DNA of 64,000 nt from contig RSEE01000155.1 in assembly GCA_003971905.1 (NCBI GenBank), positions 48,468 to 112,467 of the forward strand. Reading direction: 5' to 3'. Positions 32,708 through 44,308 of this stretch are shown in pieces; position 1 is the first letter of the stretch; each line of letters opens with the position of its first letter. The position numbers were made by a program, and so were the translations under genes. The notes beneath the pieces were generated by a model that was not told the DNA's origin, searched no databases, and was given only the letters and a program-made list of their open reading frames with translations. Origin of the DNA: Moniliella sp. 'wahieum' (lineage: Eukaryota > Basidiomycota > Moniliellomycetes > Moniliellales > Moniliellaceae).

Positions 32708-33370
32708 TCAACCCCTTGGTCGATGATACGAAGGGTTGGGGTTCTTCAAATAAGCCATGTTCACTTGCCGCTCCAGTTCGAGGAGATTGGCTGGTTCTCA
32801 GACCGCCTTTGTTTGTTGGGATCCGATTCGCTTCTCTCCCACCGTTTTCGTGTGCTGGACTCTTTCGGCTTGTAAACCCAGGAAGGGAGGTCCATGCCCG
32901 TAAGCTGCCCAGACGCTATGCGCTTGTGGAACGATTCGCCCAGATAATCTGTGAGCGGACCGTCGTTTTCGATCACTGCCCTTGTAACATTGCCAGGTGA
33001 TGATGATTAGTGAGGGTCCAGCAGGCATACGGGTGTACTATCAACATTCGATCAGAAAGGGAAACAAAGGTAGAGCGACATGACCAGCATGAAGAGAGAG
33101 ACCTACCGATGCTCAAACTCGGCCTTGCGCTACACCACATCGTCATACGTAGACAGCGACGGACGCCCAAAAGAGTGTTCCCTTTGGAGGAAGGACTCCA
33201 TGAAGGCACGCGCCTTGGACCGGTAAGCCTGCATAGTGTGAGGATTGGCGACGGCGAGAGGTGAGAGGCTGTTTGATCCGAATAGCTTCACTTGCCCTGT
33301 CACTTTCCCTTCAGCTTGCTGAAGGACTTGTGGCTGACCGCCCTGCCTTTTTGTACACCTTGAAGTTCAT
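32708..33370 (-). pseudogene. Unrecognised small gene with frame breaks and an in-frame amber
   Basis: The minus strand shows protein-like sequence in successive frames. From the Met at 33370 it reads MNFKVYKKAG, then GGQPQVLQQAEGKVTGQVKL, then AYRSKARAFMESFLQREHSF and STYDDVV. An in-frame TAG is followed without a frame change by RKAEFEHR. An intron at 32981-33106 (gtaggt ... acaag) joins to AVIENDGPLTDYLGESFHKR and GMDLPSWVYKPKESS. Another shift gives LLELERQVNMAYLKNPNPSY and the stop at 32708. The composition and splice sites look like a real gene of about 180 residues. I do not recognise the family. Breaks may be assembly errors or true decay. Confidence 0.5.
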
Positions 33371-33379
33371 GGTCCATCT

Positions 33380-33906
33380 CTCGTGCTGCCCATAGCGTTC
33401 CCTAGGCACATTGTAGCACCACAAGGCTAATACATTACACCCCCTCTGTCTCTGTTTGGCAATTAAAGGTGCCATTGGCGGTTATAATGTGCCGTTTGAA
33501 GAAAACGCAAAGCCTGTCTGACCGCTCCGGGCCTGAGCCCCCTCTTCGCCCCTCCCAGACAGGCGAGTCGAACGAATGCGCGAACCAGCCCTATAGGTAA
33601 TGCCCCGTACACAACTGTGTGATCAGTCATTGGCCTTTATGATACGTGTTCTCTGGCATGCCTCTCTCATCAAGATTACTATTAGCACCCGAAGACTGGT
33701 TGGGCTCTAGCCCAAGGAAAGCTCGCGCCAGTTCAGCAGTTACTAGTTACTAGCACTAGTCGGCCTACAGTAGAGTCCGGACGGTGCTATGTTTCAAGTA
33801 ACCAGCTGTCTGCCTGACGCTCGTGGGATCACAAACGCTCCTCTTCCAAACGATCCATATCTTGCACGAAATAATGTGGGAAACGGAATGCGTACCAACC
33901 GCTTTG
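33380..33906. other. Intergenic spacer left of the Pho85 gene
   Basis: No gene recognised. It contains GTTACTA heptamers at 33739-33752 and an imperfect inverted pair around 33515-33555 (GCCTGTCTG ... CAGACAGGC). Confidence 0.6.
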
Positions 33907-35003
33907 CTACGCCCCCCGCGCCGGCGGCTGCCACTCGTTCCGTGGCCGGCTGGCAGCGGGCACAGGAGCAAGTGCATCCGAGGTGGTGAAGTACGGGTGG
34001 CGGAGAGCCTCTTCCGCGCTCAGCCGCTGGGTCGGATCAAACTTGAGCAGCTTTTCCAGTAGATCAATGGCCAGTGGATGGGCCTTGCGGAAAAGTTGCG
34101 TAAACGGCACGGGCGCGTGTCTCGTAAAGTTCCGTAGCGAGCTCTGGATCTCCGGCTGCCGGTATTCACGCATCGGCGTCAGTAGTCTATCCTCTGCTCG
34201 CAGAACCTTATGGGTTTGTACCAATGTCCAATGTCCAACGTACCGTATCATGGATCATCCTCCGGATCGTAGTCTCATCCGGGGTGCCGAGGATGTTGAA
34301 GATGTGCTGAAGCTGGTCGTTGTTGTCCCGTCCTTGGAAGAGCGGGTAGCCAGTAATCATTTCAGCAAAGATGCACCCAGCCGACCAAATGTCAATCGAG
34401 GTGGAGTAGGTACGCGAGCCCAGCAAGACATCGGGTGCACGGTACCAGAGCGTGACCACCTCATTGCTAAACGTATTGACAGGGATGCCAAATGCACGGG
34501 CCAGACCAAAGTCAGCCAACTTGAGTTGGCCCGCCTTGTTGATCAGCAAATTCTGTGGTTTGAGGTCCGGTGCAACACGCGGTTTTCATGACAGAATGCA
34601 GTCCCACGTAAGAGCTGGAACATAAAGTTGCGCACGACGGCGGGATCAAGCGCACCATGATCTCCATGCAGGTCCATGTACTTTTTCAAATCGAGATCCA
34701 TAAACTCAAACACGAGCATCAGCTTGGTCTCGGTATGGATGACATCGTAGAGTCGAAGGATATTGGGGTGCCGCAGCTCCTTCATCAGACTGATCTCGCG
34801 AATGGCAGTGGAGGGTGTACCTTCCTCTGCGTCCAAGTGGATCTCTTTGAGCGCCACAATCTCCCCTGTCCGCCGGGAACGGCCCTTGTACACCGTCGCG
34901 TACGTGCCCTCACCCAGCTTCTCCAGTTCTGCAAAGGGTCAGCGTGCAGGGAGAGAAGGCGTGGGAGGCGGAGGAGATTAGGGGACGCACGGATGTAGTT
35001 CAT
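33907..35003 (-). CDS. PHO85: Cyclin-dependent kinase, Pho85/CDK5 type
   Basis: Pho85 kinases with their cyclins control phosphate response, glycogen and polarity. A 13-bp first exon (34991-35003) encodes MNYI; an intron at 34929-34990 joins it to [16 protein letters not shown]. Then come VALKEIHLD, the cyclin-binding helix [13 protein letters not shown] (a Pho85/CDK5-type variant of PSTAIRE), [33 protein letters not shown] (DFG) and [15 protein letters not shown] (APD instead of APE). A second intron at 34156-34243 carries a ctactgac branch point. The C-lobe ends [20 protein letters not shown] and LRHPYF, with a short tail to the stop at 33907. About 315 residues, as expected. Only one frame break is evident, near 34565 in the HRD segment. 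Confidence 0.95.
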
Positions 35004-35383
35004 GGCGAAGGTGGTGGTGGAGTCAAGACCAAGGCCAATTCGAGCTTCCACAGCTTCAAGTGGAGCTAGCCAGGCCACTGGTGACAATCGGGGGCTGATT
35101 ACATAACCCAGCGCACGTACCCCCTCCAAGGAATTATGATACTGGCTGCAGGTAGGACGTTGACCGGTGACCTCACCACTACTGACAGAGGTCTCTTTAC
35201 CATCACTTTCACCTCCCCTTGTGGTCGGCGAGGGGGGACGTGGGACGCTCCACAAGTGCTACGGCGAAACAAGGCTAGCGTATTGAAAGTCTGGTCGGCT
35301 GATGCAGATATCTCATGATAATTGGCTTTTGGAGTGCTCTAAGCACGAGAGACGAGTGACTAGTGAGGCTGGCTGTTCGCAGT
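35004..35383. other. Promoter region of the Pho85-type gene
   Basis: About 380 bp without a gene. A GTGACTAGTGA word near 35356 belongs to the short intergenic repeats. Confidence 0.55.
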
Positions 35384-38300
35384 TCACTTCTTCTTGCCGC
35401 CCTTGCCCTTGACCACCTTGAACCCACCGAATGTGTCGGCAGAAGGGCGGACAACAGGGATGCGCGAATGGTCCGGCCCGGTGCGCCCCACCAAACCAGC
35501 GGTCGCACCAAGAGGCGGTCCCGTGTAGGCCTGCTTCTTGCCCTGAGCGGGGCCCTGAGGAGCAGGCGAGGCGACAGGCTGGGCCAGGTCCATCTTACGC
35601 TTCGCAACGAAGTCAGCGGCAAAGCGGCGTCCATCGAGCGTAGACGACGATGCGTACACCGTCTCGGCAATAATCTCCATCGTCTCAGGGGTAGCATCAA
35701 CCGGGAAAGAAAGCAGCACCTCGATAAGTCGTCCAGGCGGGCACTGTGCAGGCCACCACGCAGCTGCTCCTTCAGGTGTGCAATGAACTCGGGCGACGCA
35801 GCCGAAGCGGGCGGCGCACGACCGGCTTAGCCGGGATCGGCACGCGGGCAGGGGGCATCTTCTTCACTGCAGGGGCAGGCTTCCCCTGGGCTCCGACCAC
35901 GGCCCATCCCGCCGCGGGCGCGGGCGCTGCAACAGTCGTGGGCTTGCTAAGAGGAAGGCGGACAGGCTGCTGCACCTGCTGGGCCTGGGACTTTTTCTTT
36001 TCCTCCTCCTGAATTTCCGACAGGGTCGGTTTCTTGCCCTTGTTGGGCGTGGTCCAAGCTGTGGTAGTCGCGCGCACAGGCTCACTCGGAGCCGAAGCCA
36101 GGCCCCATGACCGGTTGAGGATCGGCAGAGTCTGCTGAGGACGAAGCCGCACCGCAACACCAGCAGGCGCCTTACGCCGTGCCTCAGCCGCCTTGAGTTC
36201 AGCAGCTTGGATCTCGCGCAAACTCAAGCCTGAGGGCGTACGTTTCTCCTCCGAGGCCCAGGGCGCCGGCTTGGCCGGCAGCGATGCTGACGCCGCAACC
36301 GATCCCAATGGAGACCCCACGGGAGACTCTTCCTCAACGGGAAGCGTGCCGGTTGCACGTTTGAACTCCTCCTCGGTCAGAATCGACAAGTTGCCTGGCA
36401 AGTAGCTTGATTTCGTCGGCACCGACACAGGCTCAGGTTCAGCCTGTTTCTTTCCCCGTTTCGTCACAGGTTGCATAGGTTCCTGTTCCTCCTGCTCCTT
36501 TTCATCCAAAGCGGGGACGGACGCGGGCACGGCCGTAGCGGCAGAAACAGGAGCAGGCGCAGGAGCAGGCGCAGGCGTGACGGCAGACACCGTCACGGGC
36601 GAAGATACAGGAGCGTCGGCAGCAGGCTTCGAAGCTGGAACAGCAGCAGGGGCAGCAGGGGCGGAACTGGCACAGAAGTTGGCGCAGAAACCGGGACAGA
36701 GGGCGAGGCAGGGGGCGAGACGATGTGCGCAGAGGGGGCTGGGGCCGGGGCTGGGCCGGGGCAGGGGCCGGAGCAGGGGCAGGGCAGGGGCAGGGGCCGG
36801 GGCCGGAACCGGAATAGCAGCCGGAACAGCAGCCAGAGCAGGTGCAGGTGTGGACGCCTTTCCGGAAGCAGGCACGGGAGCGGGTGCAGGCGGAGAGGGC
36901 GAGGCAAGTGTAGGTTCGGGCGCGGCCTCTGGCGCCGGGATTGGAGTGGCTGCGATGGCAGCAGCGCCGGGTGCAGGGGGGAAAGAGTAGAGACCGGGGC
37001 AGATTCTTGCCCCGGTTCGACGGTGAAAGCGGGAGTGGGGGCAGTAGCTTGGGCAGGCGGGCTATGCGAGCGCCGCGGGGTGCCAATAGGATTCGGGGTA
37101 GAGGGCGATTGGAACGAAGGCTCCCACATTGCGTTGGGCACAGGGACCGATGGGCTTGCACCAGACCAGTCGACAGGGAAACCAAGGTCTTGGCCAAGGG
37201 GGAAACCAGGCTGAACCGAAGGGGCAGGAGGGACCGAAGGGATCGAGGGGATCGAGGGAACCGAGGGAACCGAGGGCCAGGCCCCCCATTGCTGCTGGGG
37301 GAAGGAAGGCTGACCCATAAAGGCATGCTGGGGCCCAAGAACCTGCTGGAACTGGTGTTGTTGACGCGCCATAAACTCTTGTTCCATTCGCAGGCGGTCT
37401 TCCAGAGAAAGGGAGGGACTCTGCAACGGGTTGAAATGCACTGGCGCAGGGAAGAGGGACGCCAAGGGATCAGAGGGAGGTTGGGGTTGGGCACCAGGCC
37501 ACGATTCCTGAGGGATATACTCAGGCCCTCCTCCTCCTCCTCCAATGGGCACATGTGCTGCCACCGGTTTGGTGGGCGGCGGCACAAGGAATGGCTGGGA
37601 TCTGTTCCCAACCAGTTCCATGTGCTCACTCAGCGGACGCAGCACCGTCTCTTCCGCGCGGCGGAGGAGTAAGGTGGGTTGGAAGAACATCTGGTCGAAC
37701 CAACTCTGCATCGAAAGCGCATCAAAGGGACCCTGCAGATTGCCCCCATCATCCTGGTAAAACCACATGGCTGAAGCAGGATTCCACTCAGGCGCTGCGG
37801 GGGAGCAGCGGAAGCAGAGGGGGGGGTGCCTCCCGCGTCATGGGAGGGTCATCCTCCAAGTTCAGGCTTGCAAGGACAGTGTTGTCAATCTCGTCCTGGT
37901 CGGGCGGCTTGTTCTCTGCCTTGCCACGGGGGAAGAGCGAGGGCTTCGCACGCCGGCCAAATCCACCGCTGTGGTCAGGCGTTGGACCCATCGGGCCTTC
38001 CCCAGGCAGCCGATCGCGCTTCGTCTTCGCTGCCCAGGCCGATCCCGATACACCAGGCGAGCCCGGGGAACGGCTGACCAAGCGGGACGAACGCCACGAC
38101 GGTGCGTTGATGGGATCGTCAGCTGTAGGAAGAGGGGTGAGGGTTAGGATGGCTGATTTCACGTCCAAAAACATAAGAGGGGCAACCAAGACGAACCTTT
38201 CTCCTCTCGACGAGTTCGGCCTATCTGCGCGCCAAGTACGCCTTGGAACCGCGGCTTGTCCTCGCCGAGGCGGGGGCGGGGGCGCGCAGGAGGATCGGCG

Positions 38301-38669
38301 GGAGGCGGCGGGGACGCTCTCCCACGCGCGTTGAGGCCGCGGGCTGGTTCAGGCGGTACGCTTGGGCGGGTGCTTCGGCGCCACTGGCAGCATCACCGGC
38401 CTCGGACGAATCCTCGCGCCCGAGCATGTACATGCTGAGTGCAGGGATTTTGGGGTCGGACGCGCTGGTTGGATGTGCGCTGGTGGCAAGGGCAGCAGCG
38501 GCGGCAGCGGCGGCGGCAGCGGCAGCAGCAGCGGGGGTCGAAGCGGGCGAAGGCGGGGTCTGGGCGGCGCGGCGGCGGCGGCAAAGGACATGCCGGACGT
38601 CGGGGAGCGCTTCTGGGGCGCTTTGCGCATCCACTCGGGGCCGAACTGAAGCGAGCTGGAGGAGGACAT
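35384..38669 (-). CDS. GYF-domain protein (Smy2/Syh1/GIGYF-like)
   Basis: GYF proteins bind proline-rich partners and act in mRNA quality control, translation repression and COPII-linked traffic. The N-terminus MSSSSSLQFGPEWMRKAP at 38669 is a fungal GYF-family opening, followed by a poly-Ala tract coded by GCAGCG-type repeats (38480-38540). An intron at about 38120-38195 precedes a linker rich in Ser and Gly. The GYF domain at about 37640-37768 reads MWFYQDDGGNLQGPFDALSM and QSWFDQMFFQPTLLLRR, with the W-x-Y and GPF core residues present. A very long Pro/Gln/Ala-rich region, including Ala-Pro repeats near 36500-36880, follows. The last segments LTEEEFKRATGTLP, IQEEEKKKSQ and TFGGFKVVKGKGGKKK are typical of the C-terminus. 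The stop is at 35384. About 1070 residues. Breaks near 38400, 38230, 37790, 36950 and 35790. Confidence 0.9.
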
Positions 38670-39583
38670 GGGGGCGGCAGGGGGCGGCGTGGGCGCAGGC
38701 AGGGGGGGCAGGGGGCGGGTGGGGGGGGGAGAGAAGAAGGCGGGAAGCTTGCGGGCTGCCTTCGTGCCAGCAGCGCCGTTGCCGCTGCCTTCCGCTGTGC
38801 TGCCCGCCGGCCGGGGGTTGAAGCATTCCCTCGCCGCTCACGTAAGCCCTAGCGCACGGGCACACTGGCGCCATGCGGAGGGGGCGGGGGGGGGCAGGCC
38901 GCCGCTGGCCGTCTCCTGTTTTTTTTTTTCTTCCGCCGCCTGCAATTTCAAATGGGCTCGCCCGTCGACGGCGATGCGGGGGGCACGTGATGCGGATGTG
39001 CGCGCATGGCATGCAGGCGGGGACGCAGGGAGCGTTCGGCCGCTCGGCGCTCTTAGCCTCAGCACGCAGAGGCGGCCGGCGCGATCTCTAACAGCCGCTG
39101 CAGCGAGCAGTGCTATATAGTCGCGAGTGACTAGTGACTGCGGCTATGACTCGCCACGTGACGAGTCCCACGCAGCAGGGGCACTCCAAGTGCTCACCCG
39201 CCCACGCCCCGGCGCACGCGCGCTCCAGGCGGCCAGCGTGGGATGCACGTCACATGCACACGTGACCATCACACCGCCCCTCCGCGCTGCAGTGCCCTTG
39301 CTGCCCCACCCGGCTCCACCTCGACACGCTCCCGCCCTCGAGCGGCGCATGGAGGCCAGTCCTCGCCTCCCTTGGGCCCATCCACCTCCGCCTCGCCCGG
39401 GGACGACACCCATCGCCTCCATCGCCTCCCCTGACCCCCAGCATCCTCCCCCCGCTCCACGCCACCCCCTCTCCCTCCCTCTCCGCTCGCCCTCCACCTG
39501 CCTCTGGGGGGGTCGGCCACCTGCCCCGCTCTCTGCCCTTCCTCTTCTCTCCTCTCCCTCCCCCAGCTCCCCTTCCCACCGCC
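38670..39583. other. Divergent promoter region between GYF protein and AGC kinase genes
   Basis: About 910 bp between divergent start codons, very GC-rich with G runs (38700-38740, 38880-38895) and a T10 run (38921-38930). A GAGTGACTAGTGACT word lies at 39125-39139. The right end (39250-39580) is a long C/T-rich leader before the kinase start. Confidence 0.6.
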
Positions 39584-42150
39584 ATGAAGTCCCACCCCAA
39601 CGAGCGCCCGCGGTGGAAGTCGATCTTCTCGTTAGGCACTACACTCGGCCGGTCGCGCAAGTCCTCCTCTGCATCCCTCTCCCCGCCCCCCCCACCCCCC
39701 GTGCAATCCATCCCATCCCGCGGCTCCGTCTCCAGCAGCACCCCCCGCCCCTTTCCGCTCCGTCCCAAACGTGTTTCCCACCGAGCGAGCCGGAAGTCGC
39801 CCTCTCACTGTGAACCACTCTACCTCGACCGGATCCGTCTCTCCTGCTTTCACTGCTTCTACTGCCCCTTCTTGCCCGCCCTCATTGCCCGCCCAAACAC
39901 ATCACAGGCGATCTGCCCCCCCTCTGGCCCTGCCAGCACATGGATGAGGATGACCCTGGGTGGAAGGAGCTTCAGCCTGCAATCCCTATCAGCACCCTGA
40001 CTGATACGCATCGGTCAGGGGTGCCTTTTCCTTCCTATCTGGCTGGTTCGGTTGGTTCGACTGGTTCGTCTGGTTCGACGGGCATCGTTGGCCACACTGC
40101 CTCGGCATCGCATACCGGCTTTGCCTCTGATCAGGAGGGAAGGTTGCGCACGCGCAGAGCTATCTCGGAAACAGGACACAGCTTCGAACCTGCTCTTGCC
40201 CCATGGAGCAAGGAACTTGGATACATCTCTCTCCAACACGACACACTGGGCGATGCATTCTTCCTTTTCGATGGTCAGGAGAAGGATGAAGGGGGGCAGT
40301 GCGCTCCTTCATGGCCTGAATTAGTGGTTGATAAGCGCATCCCCCCTGAATCTGTACCCGAAACGTCCGTTCGCCCCGATTTGGGGCCGGGGCACCGTGT
40401 CACGGGGAGCGTATCCGGACACAAGGGGAAGATGAATGCGCCATCCAAGGCGGACGTATCGGCGGATTCTTCTTTGATGGGGGACATTCTCCTGGCTCGA
40501 GTAAGAAAAGGCCAACATGATCAGAGGGAGAAACTTTCCTCTTTCTCTCGAGGAGGGGATCCTCCGCGTTCTAGCAATGAGTCCAAAACTCGCAGCATTC
40601 GTGACATGCATCGCTTGAGTGATGGGCGGAAGGAAGCGACCTATCTTGGCCTCATATCGAACTTGAAAAGGATCGCGATGATCGCCGACATCCCCGAGAT
40701 GGCCGCAGGAATCCTCCTGCCTCCTCTCTCTCGGGTGCCGCCCATGCTCATGTGTTCGGCAAAATTACACCCCCGGAGCCCCGAGTGCGGCGAGTTAGTG
40801 CTTCTTCCTCCCACACAAATGAGGACCGATCGCGGCGCTCGCCCGACCGGTGGATCTTCCCTTTTCCTCCTCTCCCCCCGTGGATGGGAAAGAAGAGAAA
40901 GTACGAAGGTCCAGTGTTTCTTCTCACCTCGCCCCCATGAGCGTAGAGGCGGATAGTTCCTCCCCAGCCTTATCCAACGGTGTGGGTGGGACGATAGTGT
41001 CGCTCGCACACGAGGGGAGCACTACGACCTCGGTTCTTCCTGCGATCGGGACAAACGGCTCTTCTCTCCACAACATTGGCCGAGCCTTGTCCCCAACACA
41101 TAGTGTCATCAGCCCTCATCGCATCGAGGTTGCCCCGACCCACTTTCACACGCATCCGAATACTAGGACAGGGGGATGTGGGGCGGGTATACCTTGTACG
41201 CGACAAGTCTCCGGCTCGCTGTATGCCATGAAAGGTAAGTGCATGATTCCTCCTGTCGTTCCTAAGCAGGTTCTGACTCCATGAAGTGCTCAATAAGAAA
41301 GATCTCCGCCGGCGGCACAAAGTCCGACGGGCCCTCACCGAGCACATGTCCTCCTCCAAGCTCACCACCCATTCATCGTCCAGCTGCACCACACTTTCCA
41401 GTCTCCAGATTTTCTTTTCCTGTGTCTCGATTTCGCTGAGGGCGGTGAGTTGTTCACTGCTTTGAGAGGATATGAGCCCCCCACACTTGCCGAGAAGGAT
41501 GCACGTTTCTATGCGGCTGAAGTGGTCCTCGCCCTCGGGTACCTCCACTCCAAGGGCATTGTCTACCGGGATCTCAAGCCTGAAAACTTACTCCTCACGC
41601 GTCAAGGGCACCTGCTCCTCTCGGACTTTGATCTGTCCATCCGTGCTCCTTCAGGCGACCTAACGGGCTTCCGCACAAATTCGCTCGTCGGAACAGAGGT
41701 CTACCTTGCCCCGGAAGTGATCCGAGGGCAAGGACATACCCACCTTGTGGATTGGTGGGCCCTAGGCATCCTGGTTTACGAGATGGTCTATGCCTTTAGC
41801 CCTTTCCTGGGTGACAACCAAGATGAAACGTTTGATTTGATCCTGACTTCTGATGTGGACTTCCCGCCTCCGCTCGCCCTCGGACGGACTGGGAGGCAAT
41901 TTGTCCAACATCTCCTCGCCAAGGAGGAGAACTGTCGTCTGGGGCAGGGGGGGTGGAGGAGGTACAAGCTCACCCCTGGTTTGCCGGAACAGAGTGGACC
42001 TCCCTCTCGCATCTCGACCCTCCCCTGCACCCCACAGTTACGGAAGAACCTGCCTTGGAGCTGCTAAAGGATCGACCTTCGGTACCAGATCACCGACCCA
42101 GGCCGGATGACCCTTTTGCCACGTTCGATTCGGTGAGTCTGCATGTCTGA
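39584..42150 (+). CDS. AGC-VIII serine/threonine kinase, Fpk1/Kin82/NRC-2 type
   Basis: Kinases of this group regulate phospholipid flippases and polarised growth. The first 500 residues are Ser/Pro-rich and poorly conserved (MKSHPNERPRWKSIFSLG at 39584, after GCC). The kinase domain starts with ILGQGDVGRVYLVRDK and SGSLYAMK; an intron at 41235-41286 joins it to VLNKKDLRRRHKVRRALTEH. Then follow FLFLCLDFAEGGELFTAL, IVYRDLKPENLLL (HRD is YRD), LLLSDFDLSIRA with DFD in place of DFG (a hallmark of this group), VGTEVYLAPEVIRGQGH and DWWALGILVYEMVYAFSPFL. The AGC tail includes VQAHPWFAGTEW and ends FATFDSVSLHV at 42150. About 840 residues. Breaks near 40000, 41150, 41345 and 41960. Confidence 0.9.
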
Positions 42151-43292
42151 CGCACACAACTGCTCTCCTGATCACCCCCCCCGCCCGCCTTCCTGTCTTC
42201 CATCTTCTCTCTCATTTTGATATCCGCCCCGGGCGGGGCGGTACGCTTATACACATGGTTACGGTTAGAGAATGGCATGGCATCCATCCTCCCCATCATT
42301 GTCCCTTTTGTCCCATCACCTTCAATGTCGGAGTGACCATGTTGCATAACAGTAATACTTTGGCGATTATATGTATTGGAGCTTCTCTATAATACAGTGC
42401 TCTGATCGGGCCGAAGCTCATCCTCGACAATAATATGACATTAGTGGCATAGAGGCCCCATCATAACGGCGCTGAGTATACAGAGTTGTGTTGTGAGTGT
42501 GTGGTGTCATGGGCGGGCCCCGTGAGTGGACTCCCCCACAGGTATTTGAGGAATAATCCCTTAGAGAACGGAAGGTCGACTCACGGTATTTCGGTGCTTC
42601 ATTGGGCTGATTAGTGCCATGTCCGAACCTAGAGCTAGGGAGAGACGGAGAGTGGCCCATCAGCGTATAGTACTACTAAGCAGAGGCGGCTGTTTGCAAG
42701 GGTGGTATAAGACAGCATATGCACCTGCTTGATGAGCGGTAGTAACGTGTCTGGAGCCTTCGGAGCTCAGGGACGGGGGACGTGGCAGTGGAAGAGGATA
42801 AACACTCCCAGGGGGAGAGCTGGGCTGGGACTGAAGGCGGTGTGGCTGGAAGGGGGACCCGGGCGGCGGGACTGGAGTTGGTTTCGACGTGTCACGAGAG
42901 GAAGGCACACGCGACTTAATTAGGCGAAAGTTATGCGAGCGAGATACGGGAGCTGGAGAACGGGGTCGAGGAGCGGGGAGGAACTTTAAGAGCCTGTACT
43001 GAATCAATTGGTTGGAAACGGGAAGGTGGTGAACAGGATAGGCCTGGAGGGACTAAGATGGCGGGTGCAGAAAGAATCTCCACCGACCAGGGGTACAGGC
43101 TATTAGATCTAAGCGGGAAGCAAACGCAATAGAGGTAATAGGAAGGAGAACAAGGAAGCAAGGGAAGGGTTGCCACTGGCGCAACGAGAAACGTGTGGTA
43201 AACGAGCACAAGGCGATGAATGTGGCAAGGATTGCTAGAGTGCGACTTGGGAGCGCTCACGATCCTATATATGGATCAGCTGCAAAGCAGCC

Positions 43293-43455
43293 TTCAGACA
43301 AGACGTGAAGGCGAAGTGGTGAGCCACAAGTCTTCAAGCAACGTCTCTTTGTGAGGAGCAACAGGCCAAGAAAGGAAGCAGAGGCGTACCTTCAGGCAAG
43401 GCGTGAAAAGGCAAAGTTTTCAGGCAGGCGTGAAGGCAAAGTTTTCAAGCAACGT
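43293..43455. repeat. Imperfect repeats of about 25 nt (TTCAGGCAAGGCGTGAAGGCA type)
   Basis: Three copies are visible at about 43293, 43391 and 43421. Each has a CAGRCA(A)GRCGTGAA core followed by RGCRAAG. Two copies are followed by TTCAAGCAACGT. Confidence 0.75.
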
Positions 43456-43993
43456 ATAAAGGGAAGGAGAAAGGAGAGAAAGAAGAGAGATGGAGCGAGC
43501 AGGGCGTGCCCCGCCTGCGAGCGGAACTCTTCCGCTCGGCTAGGCGAGCGTCACCGAGATCCATTGAGGGCCGTGCAGGAGAACCCTAGCACTACCCTCT
43601 AACAAGGATGCCGACAATTTGCTGATAACCACACACGCGGGATTCCTTTGGGCAAGAGGCGAAAGACTATATTGTCGCACGGATACGTATAGGACTGTGG
43701 TGATCGTGCTCATGGTTTTTAGCTAGGCACGATCGGACTGGGTTGGGTTTGGGAGCGAGCTCTATAGTTGCTGGGTATAGAGCAAACGGGCCTCTCAGCG
43801 GCCTCAGCGGAGATCGGATCAGAAAATGGTTCTGATGGGGCCCGTGACATATGGAGTTTATCTCGTACCATATCGGCAAGGAGAGTAAACGCGACCAGAC
43901 AGTCGCTCAACGCGCTCATCGCGCTCTTCGTTCTTCTTCTCTCTCACTTTTATATACCTTTTAGTTTGTTATACACCTCTAACCATATCATCG

Positions 43994-44275
43994 ACAGAGC
44001 TTAAGGCTGGGACAAGAAGAAGCGCTGTGCCTAAACATGCCATACCGGACGTGTATTGTTGGTTCCAAACACACACCACATTAGGAAAGCAGAGGAACCG
44101 TCAGGACCCTCTGGCGCCCGCCATCCCTTTCCATACCCGATAGGTAGCGCGTGTGGGTCCGAATGAATGTGATAATAGACATCCTGGAGCTGTGAATGTT
44201 GAACGTTGAACCATCTCCATTGAGACTCCAACTGATGTGGAACGCCTACTCTCGCGGCCTCCGATATTCCAACCA
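43994..44275 (-). mobile_element. Dispersed element remnant, copy C
   Basis: Begins GACAGAGCTTAAGGCTGGGACA against GACAGAGCTTGAGGCTGGGACA in copy A. It later shares GGAACC, TCAGGACCCTC, CGCCATCC, AGCGCGTGTGG and CCATTGAGACT in the same order and spacing. Coding potential is lost. A GAACGTT heptamer pair (44194-44214) sits inside it where copy A has unrelated sequence. Confidence 0.6.
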
Positions 44276-44280
44276 CCAGT

Positions 44281-44308
44281 GAACGTTGAACGTTGAAGGT
44301 TGAACGTG
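44281..44308. repeat. GAACGTT heptamer array (4 units)
   Basis: Units GAACGTT, GAACGTT, GAAGGTT, GAACGTG. The array abuts the right end of element copy C. The same word recurs near 13062, 31706, 44194, 47443 and 52904. Confidence 0.95.

Noticed and set aside
33515-33555. Inverted pair GCCTGTCTG / CAGACAGGC as a structured RNA or terminator
   Set aside because: Arms are short and the loop is long; no other sign of an RNA gene.
36471-37214. Gly/Arg-rich plus-strand frame of 247 codons
   Set aside because: Antisense of the Ala/Pro-rich repeat of the GYF protein; repetitive composition explains the openness.
42660-43260. Two overlapping minus-strand frames (Pro-rich, then hydrophobic)
   Set aside because: Different frames, no homology, and the region is full of short repeats; cannot be told from chance.
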